From contig NZ_CP009451.1 in the NCBI RefSeq assembly GCF_000757825.1, forward strand, positions 682,001 through 746,000: a DNA stretch of 64,000 bases, in the 5' to 3' direction. The position numbers were made by a program, and so were the translations under genes. Below, in pieces: positions 48,301 through 56,630 of this stretch (positions within the stretch are counted from its first letter, which is position 1; each line of letters starts with the position of its first letter). Origin of the DNA: Cedecea neteri (lineage in GTDB: Bacteria > Pseudomonadota > Gammaproteobacteria > Enterobacterales > Enterobacteriaceae). The notes under the pieces are model-generated. The model had not been told where the DNA came from. It ran no database searches and saw nothing but the letters and a program-made list of their open reading frames with translations.

Positions 48301-50127
48301 GCCGCGCTACCGGCGCTGCGTGCCGCCAACCATGGCTCCCTGCGCGATGCGGATAACGCGGCCTTCACCGCGCCGCTGAACGACGTCCTGCTGGGATACT
48401 GGGACGCGCTGGACGCCCGTCTGTACAACCTGCGCCACAACCTGACCGTGGACGGCAAGCCGATGAGCCTGCCGCTGTACGCCCCGCCGGCCGACCCGAC
48501 AACCCTGCTGACCCAGCGCGCCCCGGGCGGCACCCTGAGCGGCGGCGGGAACGGGGCACAACTGGTGGTGCCACCGTATCGCTTCAGCGCCGTACTGCCG
48601 CGCGCATTTAACGCCGTGTCCACCCTCAGCCGCTTCGGCGAGTCCCTGCTCAGCCTGCTGGAGCGCGGCGAGCGCGCCGGTCAGGAAGAGCTGGCGCAAC
48701 AGCAGATGCTGGACATGTCCAGCTACGTGCTGACCCTGCAGCAGCAGTCCATTGACGGTCTTAAGGCCGACCGCACCGCGCTGCTGGCCAGCCAGGCTAC
48801 GGCGACGCAGCGCCGGGACTACTACGGCGAGCGCTATGACGAAAATATCTCGGCGGGCGAACAGCGTGCCATGGACCTGAACATTGAGTCCCGCGACGCC
48901 AGCCTGGCCGCCCAGGCGTTCCATACGCTGGGCGGTGCCCTGCAGCTGGCACCGACCGTCTTTGGTATGGCATGCGGGAACCTCGACCCGGGCGCCCCGG
49001 CCAACGCCATCGGCACGCTCCTGTCCCTGAAGGCTACGGCCACCGGTCACGACGCCATGCGCCTGGAGCAGACGGAGAACTACCGTCGCCGCCGCCAGGA
49101 GTGGGGTCATATACGCGACCAGGCCGGGGGCGAGATTCAGGCGCTGAACAGGCAACTGGAGGCACTTGATGTGCGCCTCCGCTCGGCGCAGACCGCCCTG
49201 GAACAGGAGAAAACCCGCCAGGCCCAGACGCAGGCCATGCTGACCTGGCTCAAAAGCCGCTTCACCCAGGCCACTCTCTATCAGTGGCTCAGCGGTCAGC
49301 TGTCTGCCCTGTACTATCAGGCCTACGACGCCGTAGTGTCCCTGTGCCTGTCCGCGCAGGCCTGCTGGCAGTATGAGCTCGGGGACTTCACCACCACCTT
49401 CATCCAGACCGGCGCCTGGAACGACCACTACCGCGGCCTGCTGGTCGGGGAAACGCTGCAGCTCAACCTGCAGCAGATGGAGTCAGCCTGGCTGACGCGC
49501 AACGAACGCCGGCTGGATATTGTGCGCACCGTCTCGCTGAAAAACCGGGTGGATGAAAAGGACTGGAATAAGTTTAAGGCGTCCGGCTCCCTGGACTTCA
49601 GCCTGACGGAGAAACTGTTTGACGACGACTATGCCGGCCACTACCTGCGCACCCTGAAAACGGTCACAGTCACCCTGCCGACCCTGCTGGGGCCTTATCA
49701 GGACGTGAAGGCAACGCTGACCCAGACCGGCAGCACCACCGTGCTTCGTGCAAATGCCGGCGCCGTGGCGGCGCTGATTAACGGCAAGGTCAGCGACGCA
49801 CCTGCCGGCACGCTGGTGCAGAACCTGCGCGCCAGCCAGCAGGTGGCGCTGTCGGGCGGGATGAACGACGCCGGCGTCTTTGAGCTGCAGTTCAGCGACG
49901 AGCGCTATCTGCCGTTTGAGGGTACCGGCGCGGTATCCCGATGGACGCTGAGTTTCCCGCGGGCGACAGAGGAAACGCTGAACGGAGGCAAAAAGCTTGC
50001 AGCTGATGATGGGCAGACTGCCCTGCTGGCGGCGCTGGACGATGTTATCGTCCGGGTACACTACACCGCCTGCGACGGTGGAACCTCGTTTGCCAGCGAA
50101 GTAAAGCCTCTGCTTGTAAAAGCATAG
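45313..50127 (+). CDS. Tc toxin TccB-like subunit (C-terminal half of TcA)
   Basis: A 1604-residue protein close to the 1565 residues of Photorhabdus TccB. The N-terminal part has YEYLLLDVNMSADSMTSRLA and the neuraminidase-like FEGVSNLEVINGYIT region. The conserved core after about residue 750 has GLYFWELFFHLPFMVAWRFN and QAWLHYIFDPS. The C-terminal translocation channel and TcB-binding domain follow, with QYELGDFTTTFIQTGAWNDH and FELQFSDERYLPFEGTGAVS. The middle (about 46250-47550) is noticeably more AT-rich, suggesting an exchanged receptor-binding module. It starts 77 bp after the TccA-like gene. Confidence 0.87.
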   Translation: MTTTLDNFLAQAQRDALVTGYKTFVAPTLKGGTTALSDEDMYEYLLLDVNMSADSMTSRLASAIDSLQTYNSRIINNTEPGHTPPVPSVVDDWRDFYCRYDVWSAGTAVVNYPNNYLLPVTRQDSSRYFDNLKNTLNQNRLDSDRVMDAALTYLNEFEGVSNLEVINGYITQTGMAGGENLINDAQFYFIGRTTTKPYQYYWRMMDLSKNQGNPGGKAVTPNCWNDWAAIDLPLSGDGILEHTIRPAFYNNRLYICWATRDATPRVGDGTEFLASGNGNLKMDGSEYYAYGLSYAYLRFDGKWTAPNTADMVTNGALTDDNKNKIEIEDNDNIALSGQLLVQGKDEGKNQECVASLFARDSSVIDSPSRNAGVREDSEYGRLFMALMVYSGKDSDGKIKPATYAYRYSDSAFNRRPLKSLVRDLLFNKFKPQAWESGRYDNPLQYAMNTLIYRIKSVSYQSTLDHKDKNDAGDLWLNALKPLDDRNLTVAGDGRTLKISASTQNKITRVAGLGSCNITAEKYDIQNTETGKSQLTFRYDSDADKWYFHNTKLVTKTSLFDGVYEFLLQPAVPGGDLFPLTSPGTIEVNFSEGMKWPSGETFDSELNLSGIEFIPDIIKAVPNVDDVYLYMYSNNFYYPILTIHGLGKAAADAQRTEPDWRGQMAIELCKPDKTAIQSWQDSPQNIVEANHTFSASRAIVSDDFSVGAKELQYLVVNYYLWNKQGDIPSGWVGRYSLVTLETIEHAGDFTPPSLVKRYDSKKGMVQKLAFNAGVLPADTRLNTTFVRELIAQANNGLGSLLNYTLQAQKLEADLDHDGESVHIDFDGANGLYFWELFFHLPFMVAWRFNSEQQLDEAQAWLHYIFDPSVKGKDNGAPDYWNCYPLTRRQVNGLALSRLSADPINPDTQAYADPELYQKAVFTAYVNNLVAQGDAWYRQLTRDALAQARIMYNQAATLLGPRPDTAISRSWTPRTLSELVSSPSSLRAFERRMSLRNTAALPALRAANHGSLRDADNAAFTAPLNDVLLGYWDALDARLYNLRHNLTVDGKPMSLPLYAPPADPTTLLTQRAPGGTLSGGGNGAQLVVPPYRFSAVLPRAFNAVSTLSRFGESLLSLLERGERAGQEELAQQQMLDMSSYVLTLQQQSIDGLKADRTALLASQATATQRRDYYGERYDENISAGEQRAMDLNIESRDASLAAQAFHTLGGALQLAPTVFGMACGNLDPGAPANAIGTLLSLKATATGHDAMRLEQTENYRRRRQEWGHIRDQAGGEIQALNRQLEALDVRLRSAQTALEQEKTRQAQTQAMLTWLKSRFTQATLYQWLSGQLSALYYQAYDAVVSLCLSAQACWQYELGDFTTTFIQTGAWNDHYRGLLVGETLQLNLQQMESAWLTRNERRLDIVRTVSLKNRVDEKDWNKFKASGSLDFSLTEKLFDDDYAGHYLRTLKTVTVTLPTLLGPYQDVKATLTQTGSTTVLRANAGAVAALINGKVSDAPAGTLVQNLRASQQVALSGGMNDAGVFELQFSDERYLPFEGTGAVSRWTLSFPRATEETLNGGKKLAADDGQTALLAALDDVIVRVHYTACDGGTSFASEVKPLLVKA

Positions 50128-50133
50128 GTCATC

Positions 50134-50159
50134 CCGCTCTCCGGTACGCCGGGGAGCGG
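50134..50159 (+). promoter_or_regulatory. Hairpin after the TccB-like gene
   Basis: The arms CCGCTCTCCGG and CCGGGGAGCGG, with a TACG loop, pair over 11 positions with one G-T pair. It starts seven bases past the stop and is not followed by T residues. Confidence 0.5.
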
Positions 50160-50198
50160 CTCACAAAGCGTGATTCCTTTCCCATATAACTAACTGAC

Positions 50199-50220
50199 CG
50201 GGCCACCTGTGGGTGGCCCG
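50199..50220 (+). promoter_or_regulatory. Hairpin before the TcB-GH19 chimera gene
   Basis: A perfect 9-bp stem CGGGCCACC/GGTGGCCCG with a four-base loop lies directly before the AAGGA ribosome-binding site, so it may modulate translation of the next gene. Confidence 0.5.
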
Positions 50221-50234
50221 CTAAGGAACCCTTT

Positions 50235-51152
50235 ATGCCACATTCAGACACCCTGGCCCTGAATGCCCCCTCCCTGCCCAAAGGCGGCGGTGCCCTGACC
50301 GGCCTCAGCGGCCAGGCCGGTGCGGCCGGTCCTGACGGGGCGTACACCCTTTCCCGCAACACCTTGCTGGATACAACACTTGCGGCCACCTACGACGTCA
50401 GTACCTGGCGCCCCCGCGTGGAGCAGGACTTCAGCCGCTGCGAATACTGGCAGCCTGCCCCGGAGGCTGAAGGGGCTAACGCGACCGACTTCTGGGTGGT
50501 GTACCCCCCTGACGGTCAGGTGCAGCTGCTGGGCTATGAAGCGGCCGCCGGGCTGACAGACGCCCCGGCGTTACGCTGGCACGCCCCTGTCCTTCAGGCT
50601 ATGCAGGAATGGCATATCGCGCAGCCAGAGGACCAGGCGATGTTCATCGCTCAGATCGGACATGAGAGCGGCGGGTTCAGGACTCTGCGGGAAAGTTTTA
50701 AATACAGCTCCCGGGGGCTTGATATTTTTGTCCAGGCCGGACGACTGACGGCGGAGGAGGCCCTGCGACTGGGGCGGCATCCGGACGAAAAGGTTCTCCC
50801 TGAGGTAAGACAGCGGGCGATTGCCGGTCGGGTCTACGGTGGCAGGATGGGTAATGAAGGCCCCGATGACGGCTGGAACTACCGCGGCCGCGGACTTATT
50901 CAGATAACCGGACGCAGCAACTACCGGGACTGTGGATTTGCGCTGGGTGAGGACCTGGTTCGCTTTCCGGAACGCCTGGAGAGTGACACCGGGGCAGCCC
51001 GCTCTGCCGCATGGTTTTTCGCCTCTCGCGGTTGCCTGAAGCATACGGGCAACCTACTTAAGGTGACCCGTATTATTAACGGCGGCAGCCACGGCCTGGC
51101 CGGGCGCCAGAGTCGCTATACGCTGGCGCTCGCCGCCTTTAAGGCAATCTGA
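50235..51152 (+). CDS. Chimera of TcB N-terminal remnant and GH19 chitinase/endolysin
   Basis: A 305-residue protein of two parts. Residues 1-108 match two separate segments of the SpvB/TcB N-terminus: [20 protein letters not shown] at the start, then [19 protein letters not shown] and DGQVQLLG, with about 75 residues missing between them compared with TcaC as I remember it. From about 115 it is a GH19 lysozyme/chitinase domain: [15 protein letters not shown] with the catalytic glutamate, KYSSRGL, and [19 protein letters not shown]. The remaining ~1300 residues of TcB are absent. Tc islands of Yersinia carry lysis cassettes with endolysins near tcaC, so an in-frame deletion could have joined the two. 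It may be a relic or a new effector. Confidence 0.8.
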   Translation: MPHSDTLALNAPSLPKGGGALTGLSGQAGAAGPDGAYTLSRNTLLDTTLAATYDVSTWRPRVEQDFSRCEYWQPAPEAEGANATDFWVVYPPDGQVQLLGYEAAAGLTDAPALRWHAPVLQAMQEWHIAQPEDQAMFIAQIGHESGGFRTLRESFKYSSRGLDIFVQAGRLTAEEALRLGRHPDEKVLPEVRQRAIAGRVYGGRMGNEGPDDGWNYRGRGLIQITGRSNYRDCGFALGEDLVRFPERLESDTGAARSAAWFFASRGCLKHTGNLLKVTRIINGGSHGLAGRQSRYTLALAAFKAI

Positions 51153-51188
51153 ACAGATCCTTTAACTAACAACTGGCATGTAAAATAT

Positions 51189-54035
51189 ATGATAATCAAT
51201 TCACTAAAAGATTTTTATAATACCCCGACGGTCACGGTCCTCGACAACCGCGGCCTGAGCGTGCGCGACATCGCGTACCACCGCCATCCGGATACCCCGG
51301 ACGTCACCCGGGAGCGCATCGCCCGCCACCGGTACGACGCCCGCGGCTTCCTGGCCCTGAGCGCCAACCCGCGTCTGCACGCCGCCGGCCGGGCGAACTT
51401 CAGCTATCTCACCGGCCTGACCGGCAGCGTCCTGCGCACGCAGGGTGCCGACAACGGCACCACCGTGGCGCTCAGCGACGCCGCCGGCCGGCCGTTTATT
51501 GCCGTCAGCAACATCTGTCCCGCCGGAGACGGGACCCCGGACCTCCGCCAGGCCCTCACCCGCACCTGGCAGTATGAGGCCGCCGCGCTGCCGGGCCGCC
51601 CGGTCAGCATCACCGAGCAGGTCCCCGGCGACGCCGCCCGCATCACGGAGCGCTTCGTGTATGCCGGCCACTCGCCGGCGGACAAAGCCCTGAACCTCGC
51701 CGGCGCCTGCGTCAGCCACTACGACCCCGCCGGCCTGGCGCAGACCGACAGCATGGCGCTGACCGGCGTCCCGCTGGCCGTCACCCGCCGCCTGCTGAAG
51801 GATGCGGATAACCCCGATGTGGCAGCCGACTGGCAGGGGACTGACGTCTCCGCCTGGAATGCCCGGCTCGATACTGAAACATACACCACCCGCACCACCG
51901 CCGACGCCACCGGGGCCGTGCTGACCACCACGGATGCACAGGGTAATATGCAGCGGGTGGCGTACGACGTGGCTGGGATGCTTTCGGGCAGCTGGCTGAC
52001 CCTGCAGGGCGGCAGGGAGCAGGTCATCGTGAGGTCGCGGACGTACTCGGCCGCCGGGCAGACGCTGCGCGAGGTGCACGGCAACGGCGTGGTGACCACG
52101 TACACGTATGAGGCCGGGACGCAGCGCCTGACCGGGATTAAAACGGCGCGTCCGGCCGGGCATGCCGCCGGCGCAAGGGTCCTGCTGGACCTGCGCTACG
52201 ACTATGACCCGGTGGGGAACGTGCTCCGCGTGCGCAACGACGTGGAAGAGACCCGCTTCTGGCGTAACCAGAAAGTGGTGCCGGAAAACACCTACGTCTA
52301 CGACAGCCTGTACCAGCTGGTCAGCGCCACCGGGCGCGAGATGGCGAACGCCGGACAACAGGGCAGCCATCTCCCCTCAGCGACCATTCCCCTGCCCACC
52401 GACGGCTCTGCATACACGAACTACACCCGCACCTACCGCTACGACGAAGCCGGTAACCTGACGCAGATATGCCACCGCGCCCCGGCCACGAACAACACTT
52501 ACACCACAAATATCACCATAAGCGACCGCAGCAACCGGGGCGTGCTGAGCACCCTGACGGCCAGCCCGGCAGAGGTGGAGGCCCTGTTCACGGCGGGCGG
52601 GCAGCAGACGCGGCTGCAGCCGGGGCAGCACCTGGCCTGGACGCCGCGCAACGAGCTGCGGCAGGTGACGCCGGTGGGGCGTGAGGGCGGGACGGATGAC
52701 CGGGAGAGCTATCGCTATGACAGCCAGAGCCAGCGGGTGCTGAAGGTCAGCGTGCAGCAAACCGGCCGCAGCTGGCAGACGCAGCGGGTGACGTATCTGC
52801 CGGGGCTGGAGCTGCGCCGCACAAGGGCGGGCGACACGGAGACGGAGCGCCTGCAGGTGATTACCGTGGGCGAGGCGGGCCGGGCGCAGGTGCGGGTGCT
52901 GCACTGGGAGAGCGGCAGGCCGGCGGGCATCGACCACGACCAGCTGCGTTACAGCCACGATAACCTGACGGGGAGCGGTGGGCTGGAGCTGGACGCCGAC
53001 GGCCAGGTCATCAGCCGGGAGGAGTACTACCCGTACGGCGGCACGGCCATCCTGACGGCGCGCAGCCAGACCGAAGCGGACTACAAAACCATCCGCTACT
53101 CGGGCAAGGAGCGTGACGCGACGGGGCTGTACTATTACGGCTACCGGTACTATCAGCCGTGGGCAGGCCGCTGGCTCAGCGCGGACCCGGCGGGGACGGT
53201 GGACGGGATGAACCTGTTCCGCATGTGCCGGAATAACCCCGGTTCAGGTATTGATAGTAACGGAAAAATGTTCAAAAGAATGACCAGCATCAGGCCGCAG
53301 AGATCTACCGCGTCGTTAGCTACTCTTCCTGACTATCCTCTGCCTGAAAGTGAAAGAGTAAACGCCGATGATGTCTCCCTTAGTCCGTCAGAAATCAGAC
53401 AGCATAAAAAAGCGATTTCTGAGGGGCAATATCCACAAAATCTTATCAGACATAATTTTTTGCACGGAAAAGAGCATTTACCCGAGCCAGTTAACATTCC
53501 GCAGGAATTTAATAAAGCAGGTATGAATAGAGAAACCATGACAGGTAATTTTCTGCAGGCAGTAGATAAACTAACATCCTATGCCGGAGGTAAGGTGATA
53601 TATCGTGGTGCTTTGGTCCCTGATGAGCATTTCGGGGATCTGAAAGCCGGGGCTATGCTGCAATCCCATCAGTTTTCTTTTTTCAGCGAAAGCGATCTGG
53701 TATCGAGGTCATTTATTGACTCTTCCGAGGAAAGAAGGCTCCATCCAGTTCTTTTTAAAGTTAAAGACGTCCCGGCCGATGTTTTCAAAGAAGGCCTCTT
53801 ATCACCGTTGGCTTATGATGATCTCAAAAATCGCCTGCTAAAAATAGGTGTCGATGCTAAAAAACTTAAAGGCATTGGTTCCACAGTCAAAGAGGTAATT
53901 TCATTGCCAGGCACATTATTTGAGGTGGTTCAGGTGAAAAAAATAAAGAGTGATATACATAAATATGAGCTAACACAAGTAAAATTAAAATTCTCTGGAA
54001 AAAGTCATGGGGTACATAATCGAGCAATGTTTTAG
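51189..54035 (+). CDS. TccC-family Rhs toxin with ADP-ribosyltransferase-like C-terminus
   Basis: A 948-residue TcC component. Residues 1-690 are the conserved TccC core: TPTVTVLDNRGLSVRDIAYH, YD repeats (YDYDPVGNVLRV, TYRYDEAGNLTQI), and the core end YYYGYRYYQPWAGRWLSADP followed by GTVDGMNLFRMCRNNP. The usual VDPDG is IDSNG here. Residues 694-948 are a variable tip with the R-S-E order of ADP-ribosyltransferases: VIYRGA (Arg about 806), QFSFFSES (Ser about 830-833) and KEVISLPGTLFEV (Glu about 902). The tip DNA is clearly AT-rich. In Tc systems this tip is cleaved inside the TcB-TcC cocoon and delivered to the cell. Confidence 0.87.
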   Translation: MIINSLKDFYNTPTVTVLDNRGLSVRDIAYHRHPDTPDVTRERIARHRYDARGFLALSANPRLHAAGRANFSYLTGLTGSVLRTQGADNGTTVALSDAAGRPFIAVSNICPAGDGTPDLRQALTRTWQYEAAALPGRPVSITEQVPGDAARITERFVYAGHSPADKALNLAGACVSHYDPAGLAQTDSMALTGVPLAVTRRLLKDADNPDVAADWQGTDVSAWNARLDTETYTTRTTADATGAVLTTTDAQGNMQRVAYDVAGMLSGSWLTLQGGREQVIVRSRTYSAAGQTLREVHGNGVVTTYTYEAGTQRLTGIKTARPAGHAAGARVLLDLRYDYDPVGNVLRVRNDVEETRFWRNQKVVPENTYVYDSLYQLVSATGREMANAGQQGSHLPSATIPLPTDGSAYTNYTRTYRYDEAGNLTQICHRAPATNNTYTTNITISDRSNRGVLSTLTASPAEVEALFTAGGQQTRLQPGQHLAWTPRNELRQVTPVGREGGTDDRESYRYDSQSQRVLKVSVQQTGRSWQTQRVTYLPGLELRRTRAGDTETERLQVITVGEAGRAQVRVLHWESGRPAGIDHDQLRYSHDNLTGSGGLELDADGQVISREEYYPYGGTAILTARSQTEADYKTIRYSGKERDATGLYYYGYRYYQPWAGRWLSADPAGTVDGMNLFRMCRNNPGSGIDSNGKMFKRMTSIRPQRSTASLATLPDYPLPESERVNADDVSLSPSEIRQHKKAISEGQYPQNLIRHNFLHGKEHLPEPVNIPQEFNKAGMNRETMTGNFLQAVDKLTSYAGGKVIYRGALVPDEHFGDLKAGAMLQSHQFSFFSESDLVSRSFIDSSEERRLHPVLFKVKDVPADVFKEGLLSPLAYDDLKNRLLKIGVDAKKLKGIGSTVKEVISLPGTLFEVVQVKKIKSDIHKYELTQVKLKFSGKSHGVHNRAMF

Positions 54036-54134
54036 TTGCTAATTATGAGCGGGATGCCGGTAGCGGTGATGGTGGCCCCTCCACTACTCAGGATTTTCAC
54101 GCCAGCGGCCCTAATCAGAAGCGGTCCGGTGACA

Positions 54135-54542
54135 TTACGGATGACGGCACAACTGACCAGCGATGCGTTGCAGCTGGTCAGTTGTGTTGGCGTAAGTGTT
54201 TTCCGGCACCACTTTCTGGTTGCGCCAGAAGCGGGTCTCTTCGGCGTCGTTGCGCACGCGGAGCACGTTGCCCACCGGGTCGTACCCGTAGCGCAGGTCC
54301 TGCAGCACCCTTGCCCCGGCGGTACAGATGTTGCTGACGGCAATAAACGGCCGGCCGGCGGCGTGCAGACGCGGGTCGGCGCTCTGGGTCAGGAAGCCGC
54401 GGGCGTCGTACCGGTGGCGGGCGATGCGCTCCCGAGTAACGTTCGGGGTATCCGGATGGCGGTGGTACGCGATATCGCGCACGCTCAGGCCGCGGTTGTC
54501 GAGGACCGTGGCCGAAGGGGTGTGGCTGAAAACAGACATCAT
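54135..54542 (-). pseudogene. Decayed second tccC gene, reverse orientation
   Basis: The minus strand keeps a TccC start (SATVLDNRGLSVRDIAYHRH), then jumps from residue ~60 to GRPFIAVSNIC and again to VLQDLRYGYDPVGNVLRVRN and ETRFWRNQKVVPENTY before a stop. Compared with the intact tccC, two internal blocks are deleted and everything after about residue 380 of the core is missing. In a shifted frame, the downstream minus strand (to about 54032) encodes GPLLIRAAGVKILSSGGA, which I do not recognise. Confidence 0.8.
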
Positions 54543-54678
54543 CGGGAACTCCTTTAAGAGCTACGGGGATATTATTCTCCCTGAGCCCGGGCGGTCACGC
54601 AGGGTAAAGCGTTACCCGGGATAAATATGCGTCGCCAGGGGGCATTCCGGGCATGGCAAAAAAGGGAGGGTGGAGGGT

Positions 54679-55892
54679 TAATGCCGGTCACTTAATATGA
54701 CCGACATTGTTTTTTAAGGGATGTTTTGACCTTTTCTCCCTCACTTCTCTCACATACTCCCGCTCCTGTCTCGAGGGCAGTTTCAGCATCGCTGCATTGC
54801 TGTAAAAGTGTTTCAGATGACCCGGGATCGCTCCCGGAGATGACCACGGCAGTCCGATTAATAAACGTAATAACTTCGCGATACCCCAACTCGATTTCCC
54901 AGCGATGCTTATAAAGCTCCGCCATGCTGGCGGCCGGGATAACGCATCGCATCGGTCATTGACGTCAGCACCTGCCGCTCCACGCCATTGACCCTGCGAC
55001 GGATTAGCCGCCCGGTCAGTTCTTCCGGCAGACCTTCCCACTGTTTTCTGGCCTGTGGCGTGGTTTTCAGTCGTATCAGCTCGTCCTGTTTGCCGAGTTT
55101 ACGGCCGACTTCGTACTGCGTGTTTTTTTTCAGCGGCGTTAACCAGTGGCGATTTTCGCCCGCACTATGCCAGGGCTGCAACAGCCCCAAAGAGTAAAAC
55201 CCCTTATCGAACAGCGTAATACTGTTATCCGGAGCGCTTTCTGCCAGTTGCGCCGCCAGGCGCATTTCGTTTATGTCATAGCGGCCTGACACACTCGCGC
55301 GCAGCAGGTGACTGCTGAGCTCCATCAGACAGACCATGCGAACCTGCGGATATCCGCGATCACCATGCTGGTTGGAGGCCTTGCCGAAAGCCTCTGCATT
55401 TTCAGGCGTGTCCTGCGTATGCCAGACCACGCCGTCGACGGCATTGAGTGTCAGCCCGTGCCAGAGAGGATGTATTGCTTCTTTATGCCAGTGTCACTGA
55501 GTGATATCAAACAGCGCCCGGATGGCATCCTCACCCAACTTTTTTCTGCGGGTGCGGTGAAGGAACGTCCGGTACGGTCAACAATATCCAGCAGATTAAC
55601 GATATGACTCATGGGTATATTGTTGAAGATGGCCATATCGATAACCAGCCAGACCATGGACTCAAGAGGGAGTTTCCGCTAGCGCAGGGTGACGGTATCA
55701 GTGAAGGTAAAAGCCTGCTGGATGAGGTCGGGGGAAGGCAGGTCAGCGAGGCTCTGAACCTCGTCGGGTGCAGTAAGATTGATAATGCCGAGAGCGTGTA
55801 AAAGTTCCATTTAAAAAGGGTCCATGATGAACATGAACCCTTTTTACACCAGCCACCGGATCGGTCAACCAATCCTTAAACGATCGGCCTTA
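54679..55892 (-). mobile_element. Decayed IS4-family element, right boundary copy
   Basis: Terminal inverted repeats TAATGCCGGTCACTTAA (54679-54695) and TTAAACGATCGGCCTTA (55876-55892) bound about 1.2 kb and agree at 13 of 17 positions. The minus strand encodes IS4 transposase pieces in several frames: LPSPDLIQQAFTFTD and LPLESMVWLVIDMA (N-terminal), VWHTQDTPENAEAF, DNSITLFDKGFYSLGLLQPW and YKHRWEIELGYREV (catalytic glutamate region). A one-base G insertion near 54936 relative to the left copy, and further breaks near 55430-55660, inactivate it. It has the same orientation as the left copy. Confidence 0.87.
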
Positions 55893-55924
55893 GCCTCCGG
55901 GCCGCTTTTTAGTGCCTGACGAGA

Positions 55925-56269
55925 TTACTCTGCGCCTGGCTCTTCAGATTTATGTTTTTCTGCGGTTTCTTTGATCAGCGCCTGCAATTCGCCGCGCTGG
56001 TACATCTCGATGATGATGTCGCAGCCGCCGACCAGCTCACCGTCCACCCACAGCTGTGGGAACGTTGGCCAGTTAGCGTATTTAGGCAGCTCGGCGCGGA
56101 TGTCCGGGTTCTGCAGAATATCCACGTAGGCGAAGCGCTCGCCGCAGGCAGACAGTGCCTGAACGGCCTGAGCGGAGAAGCCGCAGCTCGGCAGCTTCGG
56201 GGAGCCTTTCATATACAGAAGAATTGGGTTCTCAGCGATCTGGCGTTGAATTTTTTCAATAGTGCTCAT
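55925..56269 (-). CDS. grxD: Monothiol glutaredoxin 4
   Basis: A 114-residue monothiol glutaredoxin that binds and transfers [2Fe-2S] clusters with glutathione and BolA partners. The active-site motif is SCGFSAQAVQ (Cys about 29), with WPTFPQLWVDGELVGGCDII as the glutathione-binding part. Length and sequence match E. coli GrxD. On the downstream side the right end of the island begins 33 bp after the stop, next to a GC-rich half-hairpin that looks like a cut terminator. Confidence 0.96.
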   Translation of the reverse strand: MSTIEKIQRQIAENPILLYMKGSPKLPSCGFSAQAVQALSACGERFAYVDILQNPDIRAELPKYANWPTFPQLWVDGELVGGCDIIIEMYQRGELQALIKETAEKHKSEEPGAE

Positions 56270-56630
56270 TGTCTTGCTTCCTCAAACCTTGATACGGCAA
56301 TAGCCTGTCATTGTAGCCAGTTGCACCCCGGCCAGAAAACACCATTTTTAGCAGGGTTTTTCTGAACTGCCGGGGCATGCAAACATGCTTTAAGAATAAC
56401 ACTTTTACGGTGCTCGAAAATGAGCAATTTGCCTCATCCGCGATCAATAAAACAGCCGATAACGCCCGGTAATGATTAATTTTCTAGCTATAGCTTCCAC
56501 TTTTGACCGTTAAATAGTATTTGCCTATTAACATTATCGGCTTTTATGCATTAGAATCGTCGGGTTTCGCAAAAATCATACGCAGGCATGATGGTTAGCA
56601 TCTTGCCTTCATTTATCAGGGGATTGACGA
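56270..56630. other. Divergent grxD-mepH intergenic region
   Basis: About 360 bp with no convincing ORF. It contains a short inverted repeat GCATG-CAAA-CATGC (56375-56388) and an AT-rich stretch at 56460-56560 suited to promoters. No known operator is recognised. Confidence 0.4.

Noticed and set aside
34129..55924. Target-site duplication expected for a composite IS4 transposon
   Set aside because: The 11-13 bases outside the left and right IS ends do not match convincingly, so a single composite insertion cannot be claimed.
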